A stretch of DNA of 64,000 bases from Neiella marina (GTDB lineage: Bacteria; Pseudomonadota; Gammaproteobacteria; Enterobacterales; Neiellaceae). Position 1 is the stretch's first letter; each line of letters starts with the position of its first letter. This document shows positions 18,838 through 28,143 of the stretch, piece by piece. The notes below the pieces were generated by a model that was not told the origin of the DNA, did no database searches, and worked only from the letters and a program-made list of their open reading frames with translations. The DNA lies in contig NZ_NGNS01000003.1 in the NCBI RefSeq assembly GCF_002165625.1, positions 124,001-188,000 on the forward strand, in the 5' to 3' direction. Position numbers and translations under genes: made by a program.

Positions 18838-18885
18838 CAACAATCAGATTTCCGTAGTACGGTTTACCGCTGAAGAGGTTAACAA

Positions 18886-21800
18886 GTGAGTCAAAACAAC
18901 AATAACCAAACGTCCCTGGAGCAAGCATTCCAACAACGTATCCTGATCTTGGATGGCGGTATGGGGACGATGATTCAGGCTCATAAACTCGAAGAGCAGG
19001 ATTATCGCGGCGAGCGCTACGCTGACTGGCATTGTGACGTCAAGGGCAACAACGATCTGTTGGTCCTGACCCAACCTCAAATCATTCGTGATATTCACGC
19101 TGAATACTTTGCCGCTGGGGCGGATATTGTTGAAACCAATACGTTTAACAGCACCAGCATCGCCATGGCCGACTATGACATGGAAGCACTGTGTCACGAA
19201 CTGAACTTGGAAGCTGCCAAATTGGCGCGTTCCGTGGCAGATGAGTTTACTGCCAAGGAACCCCATAAGCCTCGATATGTCGCTGGTGTTCTCGGCCCAA
19301 CCAACCGTACCTGTTCAATCAGCCCTGATGTGAACGATCCAGGGTTCAGAAACGTCACCTTTGACGGTTTAGTAGAATCATATTTAGAGGCGACACTGGC
19401 ATTAATTGAGGGTGGCTCGGATCTAATTCTGATCGAAACCATTTTCGATACCCTCAATGCTAAAGCGGCCATTGTTGCGGTAGAACAAGCGTACGAGCAA
19501 ATTGGTCGACGCCTGCCGGTGATGATTTCAGGAACCATTACCGATGCCTCGGGTCGGACGCTATCGGGACAAACCACCGAAGCATTCTACAACTCATTGC
19601 GTCATGCGAAACCTCTGACCATGGGCCTCAACTGTGCCCTTGGCCCTGCCGAGTTACGACAGTACGTTGAAGAGTTGTCTCGAATCAGCGAAGGCTATGT
19701 CTCGGTTCATCCTAATGCTGGTCTGCCAAACGCTTTCGGCGAATACGATCTTGGCCCAGAAGAAATGGCCGATCACATTGTCGAATGGGCCAATGCAGGT
19801 TTCTTGAACATGGTCGGCGGCTGCTGTGGTACCACGCCAGAACACATTCGTCAGTTTGCCGAACGGCTCGAAGGTGTTGCTCCTCGGGAGCTGCCTGAGC
19901 TACCAGTTGCCAGCCGTTTGTCAGGCCTCGAGCCATTTAACATTCACGCCGCAGATTTGTTCGTCAATGTCGGCGAACGCACCAACGTCACCGGATCGGC
20001 TCGTTTCAAACGGTTAATTCTCGAAGAAAACTACGACGAAGCATTGGAAGTTGCTCGACACCAAGTAGATAACGGCGCCCAAATCATCGATATCAACATG
20101 GATGAAGGCATGTTGGATGCCGAAAAAGCCATGGTTCGTTTCCTCAACCTGATTGCCGCTGAGCCCGATATCTCGCGAGTGCCAATCATGATTGACTCGT
20201 CGAAATGGGAAGTGCTGGAAGCTGGCCTGAAGTGCATTCAGGGTAAAGGTGTGGTGAACTCGATTTCACTCAAAGAAGGCGAACAGAATTTCATTAAGCA
20301 GGCGGAAACAATTCGTCGATATGGCGCCGCGGTCATTGTCATGGCCTTTGATGAAACCGGCCAAGCTGACACCCGCGAGCGCAAGTTTGAAATCTGCAAA
20401 CGCTCCTATGATGTGTTGGTCAACAAAGTGGGTTTCCCGCCGGAAGACATTATTTTTGACCCCAATATCTTTGCCGTTGCCACTGGCATTGATGAACATA
20501 ACAACTATGCCGTTGATTTCATCGAAGCGGTCAAAGACATCAAAGACAATCTGCCCCATGCAATGATTTCCGGTGGCGTCTCTAACGTGTCCTTCTCGTT
20601 CCGCGGAAACAATCCGGTCCGTGAAGCCATCCATTGCGTGTTTCTCTACTATGCCATTCAAAACGGCATGGATATGGGCATCGTCAATGCCGGTCAGCTA
20701 GCAATTTACGAAGACATTCCGCAAGAGCTTCGCGACGCCGTTGAGGCGGTGGTGCTTAACAGTAACGACGACGCCACCGAAACCTTGTTGGCAATCGCTG
20801 ATAAATATCGTGACAGCGGCGCAGCGCAAGACGATGCTCAAGACGCTGAATGGCGCAGTTGGGACGTCAACAAACGTCTCGAACATGCGCTTGTGAAAGG
20901 CATTACCGACTTTATTGAAGAAGATACCGAAGCCGCACGGCAAGCAGCAGATCGCCCCCTGCACGTCATTGAAGGGCCGCTGATGGACGGCATGAATGTG
21001 GTCGGCGATTTGTTCGGAGCCGGTAAAATGTTCCTGCCACAGGTAGTGAAATCTGCGCGCGTGATGAAGCGTGCCGTGGCCTACCTAGAGCCGTACATTG
21101 AAGCTGAGAAACAAGCTGGAACCAGCAATGGCAAGGTGTTGATGGCAACAGTAAAAGGCGATGTTCATGATATTGGTAAAAACATCGTCGGCGTGGTGTT
21201 GCAATGTAATAACTACGAAATTGTCGACCTTGGCGTGATGGTGCCTTGTGAGAAAATCCTGCAAGTCGCCAAAGAACAAAATGTCGATGTGATTGGTCTG
21301 TCTGGTCTTATCACACCATCACTCGATGAAATGGTGCATGTTGCCAAAGAAATGCAGCGCCAAGGCTTTACTCTGCCGCTGATGATTGGTGGCGCAACCA
21401 CTTCCAAAGCTCACACCGCGGTGAAGATCGAGCAAAACTACGACCAGCCCGTGGTGTATGTGCCCAATGCTTCGCGCGCCGTTGGTGTCACGGCAGCACT
21501 GCTTTCTGATGAGCAGCGCCCTGCCTTTGTTGAACGCCTCAACCACGAATATGAAGTGGCTCGCGATCAGCACGCCCGGAAAGTCCCTCGTGGCCAAGCG
21601 ATTGATATGACCGAAGCGCGCGCCAATGGCTATGTTATCGCCGATGACTATACGCCTCCTGTACCGAACCAGTTGGGCGTGCAAGTAATTGAAGACATGG
21701 ACATCGAAGTACTTGAAAAATACATCGACTGGACGCCATTTTTCATGACTTGGCAGCTCAAAGGTTCATACCCTCGGATCTTTGATAACGCCACTGTCGG

Positions 21801-22575
21801 TGAAGAAGCGAAGAAGTTATTTGCTGAAGCGAATGCCATGCTTAACACCTTGAAGCAGCAAGGTTCAGTCACCGCGAAGGGAGTGTTCGGCCTGTTCCCG
21901 GCTAATCGCGATGGTGATGACACCATCGTCTACCGCGACGAATCTCGCACCGAGGTACTCACCACCCTGCACCATTTGCGTCAGCAAACCCGTAAACCCA
22001 AGGGCAAGCTCAACCATTGCTTAGCTGACTACGTGGCACAATCTGGCAAAGACGATTACATCGGCGCGTTTGCCGTCACTGGTGGTGTCGGTGAAGAAGA
22101 AATCGCTAATGCCTTTAAAGCGGATGGTGATGATTACAACGCGATTATGGTTCAGGCCGTTTGTGATCGCTTGGCTGAGGCGTTTGCCGAGTACTTACAC
22201 GAGCAAGTTCGTAAGCTGCACTGGGGATATGCTGCAGATGAGAACCTGCCAAACGAAGACTTGATTCGGGAGAAGTATCAGGGTATTCGTCCTGCCCCAG
22301 GATACGCAGCCTGCCCTGAACATACCGAGAAAGGCAAGATTTGGCAGATGCTCGATGTCGAAGCGAACATCGGCATGAAGCTCACCGAAAGCTACGCCAT
22401 GTGGCCTGGTGCATCGGTTTCTGGCTTTTACTTTAGTCATCCCGATGCCAAGTACTTTGCCGTTGCCGGTATCCAGCGCGACCAAGTAGAGCAATACGCG
22501 GCAAAGAAAGACTGGGATATGGCAACCGCCGAGCGTTGGTTGGCGCCGAATATCGCCTATGATACCGACAGCTAA
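18886..22575 (+). CDS. metH: Cobalamin-dependent methionine synthase MetH
   Basis: Transfers methyl from 5-methyl-THF to homocysteine via cobalamin. 1229 residues, full length for four modules. The N-terminal homocysteine domain has [10 protein letters not shown] and zinc ligands in GLNCALGP and [10 protein letters not shown]. The pterin domain starts near [14 protein letters not shown]. The B12 module has [10 protein letters not shown] with the lower-axial His. The C-terminal activation domain contains [12 protein letters not shown] and [16 protein letters not shown] start at 18886 after AGAGG. It probably shares the metA promoter; no cobalamin riboswitch is visible upstream. Confidence 0.97.
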   Translation: MSQNNNNQTSLEQAFQQRILILDGGMGTMIQAHKLEEQDYRGERYADWHCDVKGNNDLLVLTQPQIIRDIHAEYFAAGADIVETNTFNSTSIAMADYDMEALCHELNLEAAKLARSVADEFTAKEPHKPRYVAGVLGPTNRTCSISPDVNDPGFRNVTFDGLVESYLEATLALIEGGSDLILIETIFDTLNAKAAIVAVEQAYEQIGRRLPVMISGTITDASGRTLSGQTTEAFYNSLRHAKPLTMGLNCALGPAELRQYVEELSRISEGYVSVHPNAGLPNAFGEYDLGPEEMADHIVEWANAGFLNMVGGCCGTTPEHIRQFAERLEGVAPRELPELPVASRLSGLEPFNIHAADLFVNVGERTNVTGSARFKRLILEENYDEALEVARHQVDNGAQIIDINMDEGMLDAEKAMVRFLNLIAAEPDISRVPIMIDSSKWEVLEAGLKCIQGKGVVNSISLKEGEQNFIKQAETIRRYGAAVIVMAFDETGQADTRERKFEICKRSYDVLVNKVGFPPEDIIFDPNIFAVATGIDEHNNYAVDFIEAVKDIKDNLPHAMISGGVSNVSFSFRGNNPVREAIHCVFLYYAIQNGMDMGIVNAGQLAIYEDIPQELRDAVEAVVLNSNDDATETLLAIADKYRDSGAAQDDAQDAEWRSWDVNKRLEHALVKGITDFIEEDTEAARQAADRPLHVIEGPLMDGMNVVGDLFGAGKMFLPQVVKSARVMKRAVAYLEPYIEAEKQAGTSNGKVLMATVKGDVHDIGKNIVGVVLQCNNYEIVDLGVMVPCEKILQVAKEQNVDVIGLSGLITPSLDEMVHVAKEMQRQGFTLPLMIGGATTSKAHTAVKIEQNYDQPVVYVPNASRAVGVTAALLSDEQRPAFVERLNHEYEVARDQHARKVPRGQAIDMTEARANGYVIADDYTPPVPNQLGVQVIEDMDIEVLEKYIDWTPFFMTWQLKGSYPRIFDNATVGEEAKKLFAEANAMLNTLKQQGSVTAKGVFGLFPANRDGDDTIVYRDESRTEVLTTLHHLRQQTRKPKGKLNHCLADYVAQSGKDDYIGAFAVTGGVGEEEIANAFKADGDDYNAIMVQAVCDRLAEAFAEYLHEQVRKLHWGYAADENLPNEDLIREKYQGIRPAPGYAACPEHTEKGKIWQMLDVEANIGMKLTESYAMWPGASVSGFYFSHPDAKYFAVAGIQRDQVEQYAAKKDWDMATAERWLAPNIAYDTDS

Positions 22576-22584
22576 CCAGGGAGC

Positions 22585-22611
22585 AATGCGCAGCTTTTGG
22601 AGCTGCGCATT
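22585..22611 (+). terminator. Hairpin after metH
   Basis: AATGCGCAGCT (22585-22595), a 5-nt loop and AGCTGCGCATT form a perfect 11-bp stem 10 bp past the stop. No T-tract follows, so it may be an mRNA-stabilising or Rho-assisted 3' end. Confidence 0.55.
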
Positions 22612-22744
22612 GACTTCGCCGCTCGTCCAGTCCAAAAAATAACTCTAAGTCAACAAACCGCACGTTTAACCAGTTCCATCATCCCCATCCCTGCTGAAGT
22701 GGCCTAAAGTAATAAACAGATCAGCTGACGAGAGGGAGATTCGA

Positions 22745-24472
22745 ATGGACACAAGATGCTTGTGGCGCCCCGAGTTGTTATTCGTCGCCCTAGCTATCGT
22801 GCCGACGCCCTCAGTAGCTGATTCGTTTTCATCACAAGCCATCGAACGATGGTTAGCGCAAGAGTTTATTCATTCCACTTTGGCCAAATCCGCGCAACGG
22901 CAAGAGTTACAGTGGTTTCAACATGCTGCTGTGCCCTATCGCGATCTGACGATTCATGTTGTGTCAGAAGATATTCCTACTCATCGATATGAATCCGAAG
23001 TATTAGCGCGAGCCTTCTATGACATCACCGGTATTCACGTCGTTCACGAAGTGACCCAAGAAGATGATGTGGTGAGAAAGCTGCAGGTTCAAATGGACCT
23101 CGGCATTAACATCTATGATGGATATGTCAATGACAGTGATTTTATTGGTAGTCATTCGCGTTACCGGCAAACGCTGGCAATTTCTGACATGATATCAGGC
23201 GAGTGGCGCAATATTACATTGCCAACGTTGGCACTTGACGACTTTATTGGCCTGTCTCACGTCACTGGCATTGACGGCAAGTTATATCAACTACCAACTC
23301 AACAATTTGCCAATCTCTATTGGTACCGACATGACTGGTTCACCGATCCTCAGCTAAAGCAACGCTTTCAATCCCACTTTGGCTATCCATTGGGGGTGCC
23401 ACAGAATTGGGCAGCGTATGAGGATATCGCCAACTTTTTTACCAATATCGTTAAAGAAATCGATGGTAAGCAAGTGTGGGGGCACATGGACTACGGTCAT
23501 TTTGATCCTTCTTTGGGCTGGCGTATTTCCGATTCGTGGTTGAGTCTTGCTGGTGCCAATGACTTAACATTCAGCAATGATAAACCCTACAACACGCAAC
23601 AGGGTGTTGGTGATTGGGGCATCAGAGTCGAACACTGTCATCCAGTTGGCGCATCGGTAACCAGAGGCGGTGCATTGGACAGCCCAGCGGCAGTTTATGC
23701 AGTTGAAACCTATATCAGCTGGCTATTGAAATACGCCCCCGCTGAAGCCCGATACCTAACCTTTTCTAATTCATCGGAATATCTCGCTAGAGGAAGTATT
23801 GCCCAACAGGTATTTTGGTACACCGCATTTATCCCCAACCTACTCAATGAAGAGTTGCTCAGCCACAATGACATGCCGGTTTGGCGCGTTGCCCCTAGTC
23901 CACGAGGCAAATATTGGCGCTCGGGCATGAAATCGGGCTATCAAGACATTAGTGGTTGGACATTTTTGCGCTCAACGCCCAAACGTCGCGCAGCCGCTGC
24001 ATGGCTTTATGCCCAATTCGTTGTTTCTAAAACCGTATCAATGGAAAAGTTTCTTAACGGCTACACGCCGATTCGACAATCGGATCTGTCATCAACGTAC
24101 TTAATAGACAATGCCCATAAGTGGGGGGGATTATTAGAGTTTTACCGCAGCAAAGCGCGAGATTATTGGACTCCAACGGGTTTGAGTGTCGCCAACTATG
24201 CTGCATTGTCTGATGCTTGGTGGCGGCATATCGGCCGTGCTGTGAGCGGCCACCAAAGTGTCAAAGAAACAATGACGCAATTAGCGAACGACATCGACCA
24301 ACGGCTCGATAAGCTAAAGCATGACGATATGCGATGTCCGCCAAGGCTCAATCCACCTCAAGCAGCGAGCCACTGGCTAGAGCGCCACGGCGCGCCTTGG
24401 CCAGCAGATAGCAAGCCGGCCGTCCCGAAGACGCTGTCATATCAAGAGGCATTGCTGTTATGGCAAGAGTAG
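22745..24472 (+). CDS. GlpV-like ABC solute-binding protein without transporter genes
   Basis: 575 residues with a signal peptide ending near SVADSF. The mature protein closely follows the large glycerol-binding GlpV-type family 1 solute-binding proteins as I remember them: HVVSEDIPTHRYESEVLARAF, LGINIYDGYVNDSDFIGSH, LYQLPTQQFANLYWYRHDWF, GHMDYG...DPSLGWR, QQVFWYTAFI, LYAQFVVSKTVS and FYRSKARDYWTPTG. Such genes normally lie beside glpPQST permease and ATPase genes; none is here. The gene ends inside the next one (13-bp overlap), so the two proteins are translated together. The substrate is inferred only from family resemblance. Confidence 0.85.
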   Translation: MDTRCLWRPELLFVALAIVPTPSVADSFSSQAIERWLAQEFIHSTLAKSAQRQELQWFQHAAVPYRDLTIHVVSEDIPTHRYESEVLARAFYDITGIHVVHEVTQEDDVVRKLQVQMDLGINIYDGYVNDSDFIGSHSRYRQTLAISDMISGEWRNITLPTLALDDFIGLSHVTGIDGKLYQLPTQQFANLYWYRHDWFTDPQLKQRFQSHFGYPLGVPQNWAAYEDIANFFTNIVKEIDGKQVWGHMDYGHFDPSLGWRISDSWLSLAGANDLTFSNDKPYNTQQGVGDWGIRVEHCHPVGASVTRGGALDSPAAVYAVETYISWLLKYAPAEARYLTFSNSSEYLARGSIAQQVFWYTAFIPNLLNEELLSHNDMPVWRVAPSPRGKYWRSGMKSGYQDISGWTFLRSTPKRRAAAAWLYAQFVVSKTVSMEKFLNGYTPIRQSDLSSTYLIDNAHKWGGLLEFYRSKARDYWTPTGLSVANYAALSDAWWRHIGRAVSGHQSVKETMTQLANDIDQRLDKLKHDDMRCPPRLNPPQAASHWLERHGAPWPADSKPAVPKTLSYQEALLLWQE

Positions 24473-25167
24473 CGTTAGTGGTGTGCTTACTGTTAGTGGC
24501 TCTACCGGTTGCTGCGACGATCAAGTTACTGATCTATGACTACCCTCCGCTGATTGCAATCAAGGGTCAAGCGCAGCCCTCGGGACATGCCATCGAACTG
24601 ATCAAGCCGTTGTTCCTGCAAGCGGGAGTGCCCTATCAGTTCGTTGAGCAACCACTCCGCCGCGCGATTTATCAAGCTGCACAAAAGCAAAATTACTGCA
24701 CCTTCCCGGTGATCCGCACCCAACAAAGGGAGGCCAGCTTTCGTTGGATTGGGCCCATATCGATCAATCGCTATGGGCTCTATGGCCACCCTGAACTACA
24801 CCATAAACTGGTCACACTAAACGACGCTAAATCTTACAAGATCGGCGCCTACGCCGGTTCAGCAGTTGCCGAATACTTGTCGCAGAACGGCTTTAGCATC
24901 GATCAAACCAACAGCATCGAACAAGGCTTACAAATGTTGAAACACAGCCGCATCGATTTTTGGGTTGCTGATACGCAATCGATCCGCCAAGCGAGTAAAA
25001 CTGCCAACATGGCGAAGTTATCACCGAGTTTAAGTTTTTACACCAGCATGAGCTTTATGGCGTGCAATCTGGAAACGACCGATAGTGACTTACTGGCATT
25101 AGAAGCAGAGCTCAAGAAAATGTACCTCTCAGGGCAAGCCCAACAATTACTTCATTTGAGTTTTTAG
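24460..25167 (+). CDS. Periplasmic solute-binding protein, SBP_bac_3-like
   Basis: 235 residues with a signal peptide (MARVALVVCLLLVALPVAA). A small type 2 periplasmic fold: YDYPPL near the start, HAIELIKPLF, CTFPVIRTQQREASFRWIGPI, then KIGAYAGSAVAEYL and ALEAELKKMYLSGQAQQLL at the end. This matches orphan amino-acid-type binding domains common in marine gammaproteobacteria. It overlaps the GlpV-like gene by 13 bp, indicating coupling. No membrane partners are visible. It may be a sensory or binding subunit working with that partner. Confidence 0.75.
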   Translation: MARVALVVCLLLVALPVAATIKLLIYDYPPLIAIKGQAQPSGHAIELIKPLFLQAGVPYQFVEQPLRRAIYQAAQKQNYCTFPVIRTQQREASFRWIGPISINRYGLYGHPELHHKLVTLNDAKSYKIGAYAGSAVAEYLSQNGFSIDQTNSIEQGLQMLKHSRIDFWVADTQSIRQASKTANMAKLSPSLSFYTSMSFMACNLETTDSDLLALEAELKKMYLSGQAQQLLHLSF

Positions 25168-25286
25168 CGCCATTTACAGCTCCGAACACCCCAATCAAGT
25201 TCATCAAAATAGCATGGCGAATCACCATAGAATGTGCCACCATTGGCGCCTGACATTCGTTTCGCTAAGCCCAATAATCCACATCC

Positions 25287-25991
25287 ATGCCTGCTGCTAA
25301 GTACCACAGTATCAAACAGTTTTTGTTCAATGAAATTGCATCTGGCCGCTGGCCAGAACATCATCGAGTGCCATCAGAAAACGAATTGGCAACTCAATTT
25401 AAAGTCAGCAGGATGACAGCTCGGCGAGCATTGCAAGAGTTGGCTGACGAAGGGGTCCTGCTGCGGACCAAAGGCTTAGGCAGTTTCGTTGCACCATTCA
25501 AGAACCAAAGCTCATTAGTGCAAGTGCAAAACATTGAGCAAGAAATCACTCAACGTGGTCAGAAACATCGTACTGAATTAATCACCTTGGAATCGCGAGA
25601 ATCAGATCAAGAGGTGTCCATCGCTCTGAGTTTGCCAATAGGTAGCCCGGTGTTTTTCGCCGCCATCGTTCATTACCAAGATGAGTTACCGATCCAACTT
25701 GAAGCTCGCTATGTCAATGCACGACTAGTACCGGGCTTTATTGAGCAAGACTTCAGCACAACCACACCACATGAATATTTAAGTCAGATCTTACCGCTGA
25801 CCGAAGCCGATCAATTAGTTGAAGCGGTACTCGCCGATCGGCAAACTTTGCACTATTTGAAACTCAATCCACCGCAAGCGTGTTTGCAGCTGACGTGCCG
25901 CAGTTGGACCGCGTTAGGAGTGGTCAGCTATACCCGCCTCACTCACCCCGGTCAGCACTTTCGGTTGGGCTCACAAACCAAAGCCAATTAG
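25287..25991 (+). CDS. GntR/UTRA family regulator, HutC-like
   Basis: 234 residues. The N-terminal winged helix has VPSENELATQFKVSRMTARRALQELADEGV and GLGSFVA, followed by a UTRA effector domain. Details fit histidine-utilisation repressor HutC: IEQEITQRGQKHRTEL, IVHYQDELPIQLEARYVN, PHEYLSQILPLTEADQLVEAVL, and LTHPGQHFRLG at the end. HutC senses urocanate, but no hut catabolic genes are in the window, so it may control distant hut genes or the binding-protein pair upstream. No obvious palindromic operator is in front. ATG 25287 lacks a strong ribosome site. Confidence 0.82.
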   Translation: MPAAKYHSIKQFLFNEIASGRWPEHHRVPSENELATQFKVSRMTARRALQELADEGVLLRTKGLGSFVAPFKNQSSLVQVQNIEQEITQRGQKHRTELITLESRESDQEVSIALSLPIGSPVFFAAIVHYQDELPIQLEARYVNARLVPGFIEQDFSTTTPHEYLSQILPLTEADQLVEAVLADRQTLHYLKLNPPQACLQLTCRSWTALGVVSYTRLTHPGQHFRLGSQTKAN

Positions 25992-26073
25992 CGACTATTA
26001 TTTGTTCTAATGCCATGGAACTGTCATTAAATCATGGTTAATTATGCTCTTTGAATTTTGACACTTGGTCTCA

Positions 26074-26376
26074 ATGCAAGCTTTAGATGATATGAAGCGG
26101 ATGATTCTGTCGGTAACTGGCGGCGTATTGCTTGTCGTTGGCCTGATACTGATCCCCATGCCTGTGCCTATTGGTCTGGCGATGACTATTAGCGGCCTTG
26201 CTCTATTGATTCATAGTAACGACACAGTCCGACATTACATTCGTGATTGTCGTCAGCGTTACCCAAACCTCAATGAAAAGATTCGCCGTGCAGGGGCAGC
26301 TTTGCCAAAGCCACTGCGACGCATCGTTAGTCGTACCAAGCCTCTGATTCAAAGACACAAAAAAGGGGCAGACTAG
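26074..26376 (+). CDS. Small membrane protein (PGPGW-like)
   Basis: About 100 residues from ATG 26074; an in-frame TTG 9 bp upstream is an alternative. Two closely spaced hydrophobic helices flank a turn (VLLVVGLILIPMPVPIGLAMTISGLALLI), resembling the PGPGW transmembrane family. A basic cytoplasmic tail follows. Function unknown. Its stop overlaps the terminator of the convergent L,D-transpeptidase gene. Confidence 0.65.
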   Translation: MQALDDMKRMILSVTGGVLLVVGLILIPMPVPIGLAMTISGLALLIHSNDTVRHYIRDCRQRYPNLNEKIRRAGAALPKPLRRIVSRTKPLIQRHKKGAD

Positions 26377-26383
26377 CTGCCCC
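26359..26383 (-). terminator. Intrinsic terminator of the L,D-transpeptidase gene
   Basis: GGGGCAG (26365-26371), loop ACTAG, CTGCCCC (26377-26383). Six T follow on the minus strand. It lies inside the last codons of the convergent plus-strand gene. Confidence 0.8.
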
Positions 26384-26406
26384 GATTGGTGATATCTACC
26401 CCTTGG

Positions 26407-28068
26407 CTATTGCAAAGCGCGTTCAACCGCTGGCAGCATAATTTGCTCAGAAGTCATTCCTAACTCTTTCAAGAGTCGAGCATCGTGGCCATAGATATCA
26501 TTGTGGAAAATCAAATTATCTTCATCATCGACAATCGCTGTGAGGTAAATAATACCCACGGTAATGGCTGTTTTAAGCGAGACAACTTTTGCCCCATCAG
26601 CGGCAAACTCCTCATCAATGGCAGCCGCATCCCAGCCTTCAGGGTTCAATACCCAATTGGCTAACCCAGGTACATCACCGACCCGAATGCAGCCATGGCT
26701 GAAATCTCTGCGCTCTTTGGCGAATAGACTTTTCGCTGGTGTGCCATGCAGGTAAACGTTATTCGAATTGGGAAAAATAAACTTAGCCTCACCAAGGGCG
26801 TTGTGCGGGCCATTGGATTGGCGTAGCAAAAACTCCCCCCGCTTCAATGCGGCAATATTTTCTGGCGTGGGCGGGAACACTTCAGCTGTTTTGGAAAAGT
26901 ACTTCACCAGTTGAAAATTGTGTTCCTCGAAAAATCCCGGCTTATCGACATGAGGGATATACTCTCGCCGCAAGATACTATTTGGCACGTTCCAATAGGG
27001 ATTGAACACCATATAGGTCATATCTGCGACGAAAAGCGGGGTCCGGTAACGGCGATAACTTTTGCCGACAATCACATCCGACTCAAAGGTTAACTGCTGC
27101 TCTCCTTGTGAATCAGCCTCAATGCCATACATGGTGAATGACGGCACATTGACCAGAATATAACGGGTATCGACAATCTCACGAGGCAACCACCGTAGTC
27201 GCTCCATGGTAGCAATCATCTGCTGCTCGCGCGCAAACCAGTCTTTGTTGAGCGCTTCGTACGTCCGTTTGCCAATGACGCCATCCTGCCCCAGTCCATT
27301 AAGCAGCTGAAACCTTTTGATATTGGCCACCATGGCTTGATCATAAGTGCCAGCGAACGTCATCGGCTCTGCAGCTGGCACTAATTCAGCAAGGCGCTCA
27401 GCTATCGATTGGTACAGCACAGTTGTGATTTGATCACCAGGGTGCAGGGTTTTACCGCTAGGTACCGGCAACCATTGCTCGGTATCCAACCTGTTATTAA
27501 CGATGGTAATCATGGCTTTTTTAAGCCGTTGATACAGGGAGCTTGGTGGCTCGGCCTGAGCCAAGATGGCTACCGGATCTTCACCATCAGAAATTCGTTG
27601 CAGTAGCTGTCCTGGGTCGTCAAGTTCAACAAGCTCCGGGATCCCTTGATGGTGAGCCGTGGGTGGTGTTCTGCCGACTTTGACATCAGCGACATACTGC
27701 AAAAAGCCAAGGCTGAGCAGCAATTCAGCACGAGATTTGGACAGCTCACCATGACTTGGCTGAGCAGCAATCATGTCAATGATATCGGCAAAATAGTCTT
27801 CTGGGCGTAAGCCGTTGTAACTGGCCTGCTTTAATGCTTGCAGTAATTGTTGAGCTTGCTCGCTCAGTTCGCCATTGATATACCAAATGGGTTGGTAATC
27901 TCGGAATTCATAAAAATTCACTAAATGACTGTAATGATCGCTGAACCTTGGCAATTGCAAGGTTTCAGCGGGGAGATCATCATTAAGATTCTGGGCAATA
28001 AAATCGCTGATATTAGCGAGCGCTACCGCAGGCAAGAAACAAATAACAGCGAGAAATTGGCGCAACAT
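26407..28068 (-). CDS. ldtD: L,D-transpeptidase of the LdtD (YcbB) type
   Basis: Forms 3-3 cross-links in peptidoglycan in the periplasm. 553 residues with a signal peptide (MLRQFLAVICFLPAVALA). Order: N-terminal scaffold domain (YEFRDYQPIWY), a peptidoglycan-binding segment (FQLLNGLGQDGVIGKRTYEALN), then the YkuD catalytic domain with VYLHGTPA and the active-site Cys in RDFSHGCIRVGD. The size and arrangement match E. coli LdtD (615) better than the small Ldts. Monocistronic with a terminator at its 3' end. Confidence 0.9.
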   Translation of the reverse strand: MLRQFLAVICFLPAVALANISDFIAQNLNDDLPAETLQLPRFSDHYSHLVNFYEFRDYQPIWYINGELSEQAQQLLQALKQASYNGLRPEDYFADIIDMIAAQPSHGELSKSRAELLLSLGFLQYVADVKVGRTPPTAHHQGIPELVELDDPGQLLQRISDGEDPVAILAQAEPPSSLYQRLKKAMITIVNNRLDTEQWLPVPSGKTLHPGDQITTVLYQSIAERLAELVPAAEPMTFAGTYDQAMVANIKRFQLLNGLGQDGVIGKRTYEALNKDWFAREQQMIATMERLRWLPREIVDTRYILVNVPSFTMYGIEADSQGEQQLTFESDVIVGKSYRRYRTPLFVADMTYMVFNPYWNVPNSILRREYIPHVDKPGFFEEHNFQLVKYFSKTAEVFPPTPENIAALKRGEFLLRQSNGPHNALGEAKFIFPNSNNVYLHGTPAKSLFAKERRDFSHGCIRVGDVPGLANWVLNPEGWDAAAIDEEFAADGAKVVSLKTAITVGIIYLTAIVDDEDNLIFHNDIYGHDARLLKELGMTSEQIMLPAVERALQ

Positions 28069-28143
28069 ATTGCATCCTTGGCTTTAAATTTACCGACCAG
28101 TTAGCTGACTCATTCAATCAGCCTAACCAATTGAAACTAAAGC

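Noticed and set aside
18586-18885. SAM or cobalamin riboswitch in front of metH
   Set aside because: The gap to metA is only 48 bp and has no matching conserved boxes; MetJ boxes upstream of metA explain control better.
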